A stretch of DNA of 16,359 nucleotides from contig NZ_PSLG01000049.1 of assembly GCF_040289485.1 (NCBI RefSeq), positions 1-16,359 of the forward strand. The letters are read 5' to 3'. This document shows positions 1-5,992 of the stretch, in pieces. How positions within the stretch are numbered: position 1 is the first letter of the stretch; every line of letters begins with the position of its first letter. Position numbers and translations under genes: made by a program. The DNA is from Thermoflexus sp040289485. Lineage in GTDB: Bacteria > Chloroflexota > Anaerolineae > Thermoflexales > Thermoflexaceae. The notes below the pieces were generated by a model. It had not been told where the DNA came from, searched no databases, and saw only the letters and a list, made by a program, of their open reading frames with translations.

Positions 1-228
1 CGCTGCATCCATGCCATCCAGGAACCCCTCGGCGAAGGCCTGGTCCAGGGGGGAGGCCGCCTGGACCGCCCAGCGGGCCGGGCCCAGGCGCCGGAGGACG
101 ATCTCCCCGTGGGGCCCCGGCCGGCGGACCGCTGTCGGCGGCCCGGCCGCGCCCACGATGGACCAGACGGCGGTGGCCGCGAGGGCCAGGACGAGCAACG
201 GCCGAAGGGTCCAGCGGAGGGCCTTCAT
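1..228 (-). CDS. Secreted or membrane-anchored protein, N-terminal 76 residues only (cut by window start)
   Basis: The frame is open from ATG at 228 to base 1 with no stop, so only the N-terminus is visible. The protein begins with a short basic stretch (MKALRWTLRP) and then a hydrophobic run of about 18 residues (LLVLALAATAVWSIVGAA). This looks like a signal peptide or N-terminal anchor. A soluble, Arg/Pro/Gly-rich stretch follows and leads into a helical-looking segment (LDQAFAEGFLDGM). The ATG overlaps the TGA of the upstream FecR-like gene as ATGA, so the two are almost surely translationally coupled and belong to one operon. I do not recognise a family from this fragment. Its position suggests a cell-surface partner of the FecR-like protein, which is inference only. 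Confidence 0.7.
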   Translation of the reverse strand, partial: MKALRWTLRPLLVLALAATAVWSIVGAAGPPTAVRRPGPHGEIVLRRLGPARWAVQAASPLDQAFAEGFLDGMDAA

Positions 229-1496
229 TCCTCGCCGATCAGCTCCAGTTCGGAAAACATCACCGCGTAACTGTGGCCGGAGGCGTAGATCCGCAGGCGG
301 GTGAGGGCCGCCGGGGGCGCCCCCGCGGCCCGCAAGGTCTCCATCAGGTTCCCCGAATCGAAGGTATACCATTCCCCTAGGGGGACCCGGACGTGGGAGT
401 TATAAGGGGGCGGGCAGACCTGGGGCAGACAGCGATCGGGGGTCTGGGGAGTGACCTCACCGATGGCGTAGAAGCCCTGCAGCCACTGGCGGTCGTTCCC
501 GTTGACGTCCTTGTATTCCAGGCGGATCATCAGCGGGCATTCTGTCCCCACCACCCCGCAGACGGCCACGTCCTGCGCGAGGATCTTGAGGGAGAGGTGC
601 AACTGTAGGGAGCGGAAGTCCCGGACATCCTGGTTCAGGATCAGGAAGACACCGGTCTGGGCGTGATCGAACCCGGTGCGGGCGAGGGTCAGGGCGCGCC
701 GCCCAGCCTCGGCGGTCTGGGCCACGCGGCCCGCGGGTTCCCCCGGCTGCTTGACGAAGTGGAAGATCGCCCACTGGTTGGGCGGGACTGGCCCTTCGGG
801 GTCCCGCTCCGGGAGGGGTCCCTGGAAGAGGTCGGGGAGCAGGTTACGCCCGGCCCCTAGGGGCCCCTCCACCCGGCCGTCCAGGCCGATGCGGGCCCGC
901 TGGTCCCGCCCCAGTTCCTGGATCGACTCCCGTCCCTGCACGCGGCTGATCCCCCCCCGCACCGTGAAATCGGTCCGCTCGTTCTGCACCTCCACCGCCA
1001 GGGTGCCCGAGAGGACCTCCGCCTGGCCGTGGGGGGTTTGGACCACCAGGTGGAGGGCGCGGGAGCCCTCCCAGCGGGTGACCCGGACCCGGCCGATGGA
1101 GACGTAGAGGAAGATGCGGGCAGGCTCCGGGCTGATGGCGAAACGGGGGTAGCGGGCCCGTCGGATCTCGACCTGGGTGTTGGGATAGATCTGGACGGTG
1201 GCCAGGTCCCGGGCTGGGGCGGGCTCCGAGAAGATCAACAGTCCCTGGGACTGGGAGTCGGCGATCACGAGGTCCCCTTCCACCACCCGGGGATAGACTT
1301 TGCCCGGGGTGATGGCCACCGGCTCCTCCCCCGCGCCGCGGCGCAGCAGGAGCGTGCCGACCAACGCCGCTGCCCGCGTGGCGGTGCCCACGTGGGCGGT
1401 CCGCAGGTAGATCAGCGTCTGCCACGGGACCAGGACGGCCAGACCGGCGCAGGCGGCGAAGGCGGCCAGCAGGATGGCCCACGCCAGGCGCTGCAA
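225..1496 (-). CDS. Membrane-anchored FecR-like domain protein with C-terminal beta-rich region
   Basis: About 423 residues. One transmembrane helix lies near the N-terminus (about residues 5-27, LAWAILLAAFAACAGLAVLV), and the rest is likely outside the cell. Residues of about 60-215 resemble a FecR domain: VEGDLVIAD, a predicted beta repeat around TVQIYPNTQVEI, then GRVRV and FTVRGGISRVQG. The C-terminal part (about 240-423) looks like a beta-sandwich, with the pieces DVRDFRSLQLHLSLKI, MIRLEYKDVNGNDRQW and LTRLRIYASG. I recall this arrangement from other Chloroflexota proteins, but that is memory and not a search. There are four cysteines in the C-terminal domain. The start is uncertain. TTG at 1496 sits 7 nt after the acylphosphatase stop with GAGG 5 nt before it. 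GTG at 1544 and GTG at 1583 are in frame, but they overlap the acylphosphatase gene by 41 and 80 nt. The ligand and output are unknown. Confidence 0.72.
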   Translation of the reverse strand: MQRLAWAILLAAFAACAGLAVLVPWQTLIYLRTAHVGTATRAAALVGTLLLRRGAGEEPVAITPGKVYPRVVEGDLVIADSQSQGLLIFSEPAPARDLATVQIYPNTQVEIRRARYPRFAISPEPARIFLYVSIGRVRVTRWEGSRALHLVVQTPHGQAEVLSGTLAVEVQNERTDFTVRGGISRVQGRESIQELGRDQRARIGLDGRVEGPLGAGRNLLPDLFQGPLPERDPEGPVPPNQWAIFHFVKQPGEPAGRVAQTAEAGRRALTLARTGFDHAQTGVFLILNQDVRDFRSLQLHLSLKILAQDVAVCGVVGTECPLMIRLEYKDVNGNDRQWLQGFYAIGEVTPQTPDRCLPQVCPPPYNSHVRVPLGEWYTFDSGNLMETLRAAGAPPAALTRLRIYASGHSYAVMFSELELIGEE

Positions 1497-1503
1497 CTGG
1501 GCC

Positions 1504-1806
1504 TCAGTCCACCTCGTAGCGGATGCGAAATCCCCGGAACTCACCGGTCGGCCGCTCCCAGTAGGTCTCCACGTAATCCACACGGGCGGCGGGCGGGCCC
1601 TGGCGGAGGAAATCCAGCAGGGCCTCCAGCGCCGGGCGCGGCCCCTCTGCCACCACCTCCACCGTGCCGTCCGAGCGGTTGGCCACCCAGCCGTTGAGGC
1701 CCAGGGCCTCGGCCCGCAGCCGGGTGTAGTAACGGAAGTTCACACCCTGCACGATGCCGTGGACGATGGCGTGCAGCCGGGCGGTCTCCTCCGCCGTCGG
1801 GGCCAT
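1504..1806 (-). CDS. acyP: Acylphosphatase
   Basis: A 100-residue enzyme of normal family length that hydrolyses the carboxyl-phosphate bond of acyl phosphates such as acetyl phosphate or carbamoyl phosphate in the cytoplasm. The signature is clear: GIVQGVNFRYYTR, whose Arg is the phosphate-binding catalytic residue (R25 from this start), and GWVANRSDGTVEVVAEG, whose Asn (N43) positions the attacking water. I chose ATG at 1806 because GGGGAGG (1813-1819) lies 6 nt upstream of it. The other ATG at 1812 directly abuts that ribosome site, and using it would only add two residues. It is the first gene of a minus-strand operon that continues into the FecR-like gene 7 nt later. The family is certain. 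The physiological substrate cannot be read from the sequence. Confidence 0.93.
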   Translation of the reverse strand: MAPTAEETARLHAIVHGIVQGVNFRYYTRLRAEALGLNGWVANRSDGTVEVVAEGPRPALEALLDFLRQGPPAARVDYVETYWERPTGEFRGFRIRYEVD

Positions 1807-1812
1807 GGGCAT

Positions 1813-1819
1813 CCTCCCC
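1813..1819 (-). promoter_or_regulatory. Ribosome binding site of acyP
   Basis: On the minus strand the sequence is GGGGAGG. It touches the ATG at 1812 directly but lies 6 nt from the ATG at 1806, so it supports the second ATG as the start. Confidence 0.65.
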
Positions 1820-1824
1820 GTCGG

Positions 1825-1854
1825 TTGGGCTTCGGCGCTTGGGGAATTTTATAT
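1825..1854 (+). promoter_or_regulatory. Candidate promoter in the divergent acyP / epimerase gap
   Basis: The only AT-rich patch in the 165 bp between the divergent genes is gaattttatatc. On the plus strand TTGGGC (1825-1830) is followed after 17-18 nt by TTTATA/TTATAT, a modest sigma70-like match that would give a leader of about 110 nt before the epimerase gene. On the minus strand the same patch reads TATAAA (1853-1848) and could serve as the -10 of acyP, but I see no good -35 there. The patch may serve one or both directions. Confidence 0.35.
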
Positions 1855-1912
1855 CGGGCGGGGGCTTGCTGGGGGCCCGGCCCGATGTTATGGTGGAGGG
1901 AGGCCAGAGGGG

Positions 1913-1934
1913 GCGCGACGCCGGGGCGTCGTGC
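1913..1934 (+). promoter_or_regulatory. GC-rich inverted repeat in the leader of the epimerase gene
   Basis: CGACGCC (1916-1922) and GGCGTCG (1925-1931) are perfect inverted repeats separated by 2 nt. In RNA the stem can extend outward through a G-U pair and two more GC pairs (1913-1934). It lies 37 nt before the epimerase ATG and downstream of the candidate promoter. It could be an operator or a leader hairpin. No run of T follows, so it is not an obvious terminator. Confidence 0.35.
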
Positions 1935-1971
1935 CTGACCCGGCTCCCGAGTCTCCCATGCTGGAGGCAGC

Positions 1972-3012
1972 ATGCGGGTGTTGATCACAGGCGGCGCCGG
2001 CTTCTTCGGCTTCCACATGGCCAACCGGCTCCTCCGCGAGGGCCACGAGGTGGTCCTGCTGGACATCGCCGACTACATCGAGGAGGACTACATCGGTCCC
2101 GTCGCCTTCCACCGGGGGGACGTGCGGGACCCGGAGACGGTGGACCGGGTCTTGCGGGGGGTCGATGCGGTGATCCACGCCGCGGCGGCCCTGCCCCTGT
2201 GGCCCCGCTCGGAGATCTTCTCCGTGAACGTAGGGGGCACCCGCACCGTGCTGGAGCGGGCGTGGGCCCACCGGGTAGAGCGGGTCGTGTTCATCTCCTC
2301 CACCGCCGTCTACGGCATCCCCCGCAAGCATCCCATCGAGGAAGACGATCCCCTCCAGGGGGTTGGGCCCTACGGCCAGAGCAAGATCCTGGCCGAGCAA
2401 GTATGCGCCGAGTTCCGGCGTCGGGGCATGACCGTGACCGTGATCCGGCCGAAGACCTTCATCGGCCCGGGGCGGCTGGGGGTTTTTCAGATCCTGTTCG
2501 ACTGGGTGGAGCGGGGCAAGCCCATCCCCATCATCGGGAACGGCCGCAACCGCTACCAGTTGCTCGACGTCGACGACCTCACCGAGGCCATCGTCCGGGC
2601 CCTGACCGCCCCGGCGGAGCAGGCCAACGACGTCTTCAACATCGGCGCCGAGCGCTTCGGGACGGTGCGGGAGGACGTGCAGGCCCTGTGCGACCACGCG
2701 GGAACGGGGGCCCGGGTCTGGCCCCTCCCGGCCCGGCCGGTGAAGGCGGCCCTGGCCCTCTTCGAGGCGCTGCGCCTCTCTCCGTTGTATCGGTGGGTCT
2801 ACGGGACGGCGGACAAGGACTCCTTTGTGGCTATCGAGCGGGCCCGGGCGAAACTGGGCTGGCGCCCCCGCTACAGCAACGCCGAGTCCCTGATCCGGAC
2901 CTACGACTGGTATCAGGCCCACAAAACCGAGCAGGAGGTCCCGGTGGGCCTCACCCACCGGGTCGCCTGGGACCAGGGGATCCTCCGCCTGATCCGGGAT
3001 CTCCTCCCGTGA
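1972..3012 (+). CDS. NAD-dependent epimerase/dehydratase (extended SDR)
   Basis: A 346-residue Rossmann-fold enzyme of the extended short-chain dehydrogenase family, the length expected for nucleotide-sugar epimerases/dehydratases and 3-beta-hydroxysteroid dehydrogenase-like members. The NAD-binding motif GGAGFFG is at residues 7-13, and VVLLDIAD follows at the end of beta-2. The catalytic triad is visible: SST at 109-111 (in SSTAVYG), Y134 and K138 (YGQSK). The C-terminal half (VIRPKTFIGPGR, GNGRNRYQLLDVDDLTEAI) is the usual substrate-binding part. ATG at 1972 has GGAGG 4 nt upstream. It stands alone as a transcription unit, with a GC hairpin following at 3033. The substrate cannot be fixed from sequence. 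A sugar nucleotide is most likely, and the glycosyltransferase elsewhere in the window is not linked to it. Confidence 0.9.
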   Translation: MRVLITGGAGFFGFHMANRLLREGHEVVLLDIADYIEEDYIGPVAFHRGDVRDPETVDRVLRGVDAVIHAAAALPLWPRSEIFSVNVGGTRTVLERAWAHRVERVVFISSTAVYGIPRKHPIEEDDPLQGVGPYGQSKILAEQVCAEFRRRGMTVTVIRPKTFIGPGRLGVFQILFDWVERGKPIPIIGNGRNRYQLLDVDDLTEAIVRALTAPAEQANDVFNIGAERFGTVREDVQALCDHAGTGARVWPLPARPVKAALALFEALRLSPLYRWVYGTADKDSFVAIERARAKLGWRPRYSNAESLIRTYDWYQAHKTEQEVPVGLTHRVAWDQGILRLIRDLLP

Positions 3013-3032
3013 CGGACGAAAGCGCCCGGCGG

Positions 3033-3052
3033 CCCCGCGCGCCCGCGCGGGG
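3033..3052 (+). terminator. Perfect GC hairpin after the epimerase gene, possible terminator
   Basis: CCCCGCGCG (3033-3041) and CGCGCGGGG (3044-3052) form a perfect 9-bp stem with a 2-nt spacer, 20 nt after the epimerase stop and just before the next promoter. There is no T-tract, so it would be a weak or Rho-assisted terminator, or only a transcript-end stabiliser. Confidence 0.4.
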
Positions 3053-3063
3053 ATCCCGCTCCC

Positions 3064-3092
3064 TTGAAGGGCGCCTGCTGCCGCCCTATTAT
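3064..3092 (+). promoter_or_regulatory. Sigma70-type promoter of the hydrolase/membrane protein/UbiD operon
   Basis: TTGAAG (3064-3069), a 17-nt spacer, then TATTAT (3087-3092). The -10 matches consensus at five of six positions and the -35 at four of six, with ideal spacing. It is placed to give a leader of about 40 nt before the GTG at 3137. The AT-rich -10 stands out sharply from its GC-rich surroundings. Confidence 0.62.
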
Positions 3093-3125
3093 TGGGATCA
3101 TCGCCTGTGTCCCCACCCGATCCCC

Positions 3126-3130
3126 GGAGG
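3126..3130 (+). promoter_or_regulatory. Ribosome binding site fixing the GTG start at 3137
   Basis: GGAGG is 6 nt before GTG 3137. It decides against the longer in-frame reading from TTG at 3092, which would begin inside the promoter. Confidence 0.75.
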
Positions 3131-3136
3131 GAGACT

Positions 3137-4162
3137 GTGAAGGGGCCGTGGGAGGAACGCGACGGTGTCCTGCGTTACCGCACGAGGGGGGGCGTGGACC
3201 TCTACCGCCTCCCGGTGCGCCTGTTCCCAGAGCTGGACGGCTACGTCTACCTCATCGTGGCCGACAGCCACCGCATCCTGGTCGACGCCGGGTCCGGGCT
3301 GCCGGAGAGCCTGGCGGACTTGCGGCAGGGCTTTGAGACCCTGCGGTCCCGCTACGGCTGCCCCGTCGGCCCGGCCGACCTCACCGCCATCCTGATCACC
3401 CACGGCCACATCGACCATTTCGGGGGGCTGAGCGCCCTTCGCGCGGAGACGGCGGCGCCCGTGTTCATCCACGAACTGGACCGCCGCGTGCTGACCAACT
3501 ACCCCGAGCGCTTGATCACCGTGGCTCGGGAGATCCGCGCCTTCTTAGCCCAGGCCGGCCTCTCCCTCGAGCGCCAATCCGCCCTCCTGTCCCTCTACCT
3601 CAGCATGAAGAGCATGTTCTCCTCCACCTCGGTGGAGGGCCTGCTGGCCGAGGGGGAGTCCCTCTTCGGGATCCTCCAGGTGATCCACACCCCGGGGCAC
3701 TGCCCTGGGCAGGTCTGCCTCCGCCTCGACGAGGTGCTCCTCACCTCAGACCACGTGCTGGCCCACACCACCCCCCACCAGGCGCCGGAGCGCATCACCC
3801 GCTACACCGGCCTGGGGCACTACCTCGAATCCCTGCGCCGGACGGCGGCCCTCCCGGGGATCGCCCTGGCCTTCGGCGGGCACGAGGACCCCATCCTCGA
3901 TCTCTACGGGCGGGTCGCCGCCATCGAGGCCTTCCACCGCCAGCGCCTGGAGCGGGTGCTGGAGATCTGCCGGGAGCCCCGCACCATCGCCGAGATCTCG
4001 CGGGCCCTCTTCGGGCGCCAATACGGCTACGGGGTGCTGCTGGCCCTCCTGGAGGCGGGGGCCCACGTCGAATACCTCTACGACCGGGGCTACCTTCAGG
4101 TGGTCAACCTGGACCAACTGGAACAGGAGCCGGAGGCGCCGATCCGCTACCGGAGGTTGTGA
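3137..4162 (+). CDS. Metallo-beta-lactamase-fold hydrolase with C-terminal winged-helix-like region
   Basis: A 341-residue metal-dependent hydrolase of the metallo-beta-lactamase superfamily, probably cytoplasmic. Metal ligands are all visible: THGHIDH (H89, H91, D93, H94), H188 in HTPGHCPGQ, D205 in LTSDHVL and H249 in FGGHED. The beta-lactamase fold ends near residue 250. The C-terminal stretch of about 90 residues (RTIAEISRALFG, LLALLEAGAHVEYLYDRG) resembles the winged-helix tail seen in LACTB2-like members. Between the second and third ligands is a helical insert (about 110-170). The family covers thioesterases, nucleases, lactonases and others, so the substrate is open. The stop codon at 4160-4162 abuts the ATG of the small membrane protein, and UbiD follows, so all three are likely cotranscribed from the promoter at 3064. 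Confidence 0.88.
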   Translation: MKGPWEERDGVLRYRTRGGVDLYRLPVRLFPELDGYVYLIVADSHRILVDAGSGLPESLADLRQGFETLRSRYGCPVGPADLTAILITHGHIDHFGGLSALRAETAAPVFIHELDRRVLTNYPERLITVAREIRAFLAQAGLSLERQSALLSLYLSMKSMFSSTSVEGLLAEGESLFGILQVIHTPGHCPGQVCLRLDEVLLTSDHVLAHTTPHQAPERITRYTGLGHYLESLRRTAALPGIALAFGGHEDPILDLYGRVAAIEAFHRQRLERVLEICREPRTIAEISRALFGRQYGYGVLLALLEAGAHVEYLYDRGYLQVVNLDQLEQEPEAPIRYRRL

Positions 4163-4498
4163 ATGGCGCGCTGGATCCACATCGGGATCGCCTGGCTGAT
4201 CATCGCCGCGGTCGCCTTCGTCCAGGAGCGCTCTCGCGCCCTGGCCGGGATCCTGGCGGCCATGCCCCTCAGCATCCCCCTGGCTATGTGGATTGTCTAC
4301 GTCGAGACCCGCGACCTGGCCCAGACCGCCGCCTTCGCCCGGGCCACCTTCTTCGCCCTCCTCCCTTCCGGGGCCTTCGTCCTGGCCTGCTGGCTCCTGC
4401 TCGCCCGGGGGGTGCCCTTCGGGTGGAGCCTGGCCGGCGGATACACCGTTTGGCTGGCCCTGCTGCTGCTGGCCCGCGGCGTCGGCCTCCTGCGATAA
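4163..4498 (+). CDS. Small integral membrane protein with four predicted helices
   Basis: 111 residues, mostly hydrophobic. Segments at about 5-20, 26-47, 56-80 and 84-110 look like four transmembrane helices. A short charged loop QERSR lies after the first helix and VETRD after the second. ATG 4163 directly follows the hydrolase TGA and uses a GGAGG at 4152-4156, inside the hydrolase 3' end, so the two are translationally coupled. The layout (short, basic loop after helix 1, Pro-rich second helix) reminds me of GlpM/DUF3147-type proteins, but this is a weak resemblance and the function is unknown. The gap to UbiD is only 11 nt. Confidence 0.8.
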   Translation: MARWIHIGIAWLIIAAVAFVQERSRALAGILAAMPLSIPLAMWIVYVETRDLAQTAAFARATFFALLPSGAFVLACWLLLARGVPFGWSLAGGYTVWLALLLLARGVGLLR

Positions 4499-4509
4499 GG
4501 AGGAAGCCC

Positions 4510-5976
4510 ATGGCCTATCGTGACCTGTGGGCGTTCCTGAACCGCCTGGAGGCGGCCGGGGAACTGATCCGCATCCGCGCCCCGGTCACGGCCGAACTGG
4601 AGATCACCGAGATCGCCGACCGGGTGATGAAGGGTCCGCCGGAGCGGAACAAAGCCCTCCTGTTCGAGAACGTGGACGGCAAGGGGATCCCGGTGGCCAT
4701 CAACCTGTTCGGGAGCCCCCGCCGCATGGCCTGGGCCCTGGGTGTGGAGGACCTGGAGGATCTCCGGCGGCGGCTGGAGGCGCTGCTGCGCCCCGAGCCC
4801 CCCCAGAGCCTCGGGGACGCCTTCCAGCGCCTGGGCCACATCCTCGGGACGCTGCGCAGCATCGGCCTGGGGCCCCGCCGGGTCTCCCGGGCCCCGTGCC
4901 AGGAGGTCGTCGAGACCGCCCGCCCGTCCCTGGACCGCCTGCCCATCCTCAAATGCTGGCCGAAGGACGCCGGCCGCTATATCACCCTGGGCCAGGTGAT
5001 CACCCGGGACCCCCGGACCGGCCGGCGCAATGTGGGGCTCTATCGCCTCCAGGTCCACGACGAGCGGACCCTGGGGGTGCACTGGCAGATCCATAAGGGG
5101 GGCGCCGCGCACGAGCGGGCGGCCCGGGAGACGGGGGCGGAGCGGATCCCCATCGCGGTCGCCCTGGGCGGCGATCCGGCGTGCATCTGGGCGGCCAGCG
5201 CGCCGCTGCCGCCGGACATCGACGAATATCTGCTGGCGGGGTGGCTGCGGGGCCGGCCGGTCCCCATGGTCCCCTGTGTCACCCAGCCCCTGGAGGTCCC
5301 CGCCGACGCGGAGATCGTCATCGAAGGCTCCATCGATCCCCGGGAACAGCGCCTGGAGGGCCCCTTCGGCGATCACACCGGCTACTACACGCCCCCGGAG
5401 CCCTTCCCCGTCATGCACGTCACCGCCATCACCCACCGGCGGGACCCCATCTACCCCACCACCGTCGTCGGGCGCCCTCCCATGGAGGATTACTGGATGG
5501 GTCAGGCCACCGAGCGCCTGTTCCTCCCCCTGATCCGCCTCTTCCTGCCCGAGGTGCTGGACTACCACATGCCGGCGGAGGGGGTGTTCCATAACCTGGT
5601 GATCGTCCGCATCCGCAAGCAGTTCCCAGGCCACGCCCGCAAGGTGATCTTCGGGCTGTGGGGCATGGGGCTGCTCAGCCTGGCCAAATGTATCGTGGTG
5701 GTGGACGAGTGGGTGGACGTGCGCAACCTCTCGGAGGTCGCGTGGCAGGTCCTGGGGAACGTGGACTGGAAGCGAGACGTGGTGATCGTGGAGGGGCCGG
5801 TGGACCATCTGGATCACGCGGCGCCGCTGCGGGCCTACGGGGGGAAGATCGGCATTGACGCCACGGCGAAGGGACCAGAGGAGGGCCACCCCCGGGGTTG
5901 GCCCGAGCGGATCGAGATGAGCCCGGAGATCCGGGCGCTGGTCGATCGCCGGTGGAAGGAATACGGCCTGTCGTAA
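4510..5976 (+). CDS. ubiD: UbiD-family (prenylated-FMN-dependent) decarboxylase
   Basis: A 488-residue protein of usual UbiD length. These enzymes reversibly decarboxylate aromatic or unsaturated acids using prenylated FMN made by UbiX. Family hallmarks are in order: MAYRDLWAFLNRLEAAGELI at the start, WPKDAGRYITLGQVITRDP with NVGLYR (flavin/Mn region, about residues 155-180), HWQIHKGG, then IEGSIDP (E272) and LEGPFGDHTGYY (E283), the conserved acidic residues of the active site, followed by GRPPMEDYWMG. ATG 4510 has GGAGG 6 nt upstream. Whether it serves menaquinone/ubiquinone synthesis or the breakdown of an aromatic acid cannot be told here. No ubiX or quinone genes are in the window. It is the last gene of the operon and meets clpC tail to tail with 16 bp between. 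Confidence 0.93.
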   Translation: MAYRDLWAFLNRLEAAGELIRIRAPVTAELEITEIADRVMKGPPERNKALLFENVDGKGIPVAINLFGSPRRMAWALGVEDLEDLRRRLEALLRPEPPQSLGDAFQRLGHILGTLRSIGLGPRRVSRAPCQEVVETARPSLDRLPILKCWPKDAGRYITLGQVITRDPRTGRRNVGLYRLQVHDERTLGVHWQIHKGGAAHERAARETGAERIPIAVALGGDPACIWAASAPLPPDIDEYLLAGWLRGRPVPMVPCVTQPLEVPADAEIVIEGSIDPREQRLEGPFGDHTGYYTPPEPFPVMHVTAITHRRDPIYPTTVVGRPPMEDYWMGQATERLFLPLIRLFLPEVLDYHMPAEGVFHNLVIVRIRKQFPGHARKVIFGLWGMGLLSLAKCIVVVDEWVDVRNLSEVAWQVLGNVDWKRDVVIVEGPVDHLDHAAPLRAYGGKIGIDATAKGPEEGHPRGWPERIEMSPEIRALVDRRWKEYGLS

Positions 5977-5992
5977 AAGGCGATGGAAGCCT

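Noticed and set aside
1839..3140. 433-codon plus frame overlapping the epimerase in another phase
   Set aside because: Gly/Arg/Pro-rich, no motif. The epimerase frame has the full Rossmann and catalytic motifs.
4297..5889. 530-codon minus frame opposite ubiD
   Set aside because: Opposite a clear UbiD, rich in His/Gln/Arg/Pro with no domain.
5975..5992. Weak hairpin AGGC-7 nt-GCCT with TTT on the minus strand after clpC
   Set aside because: A 4-bp stem is too short to call a terminator with confidence, and it overlaps the ubiD stop. It may still help termination in this 16-bp convergent gap.
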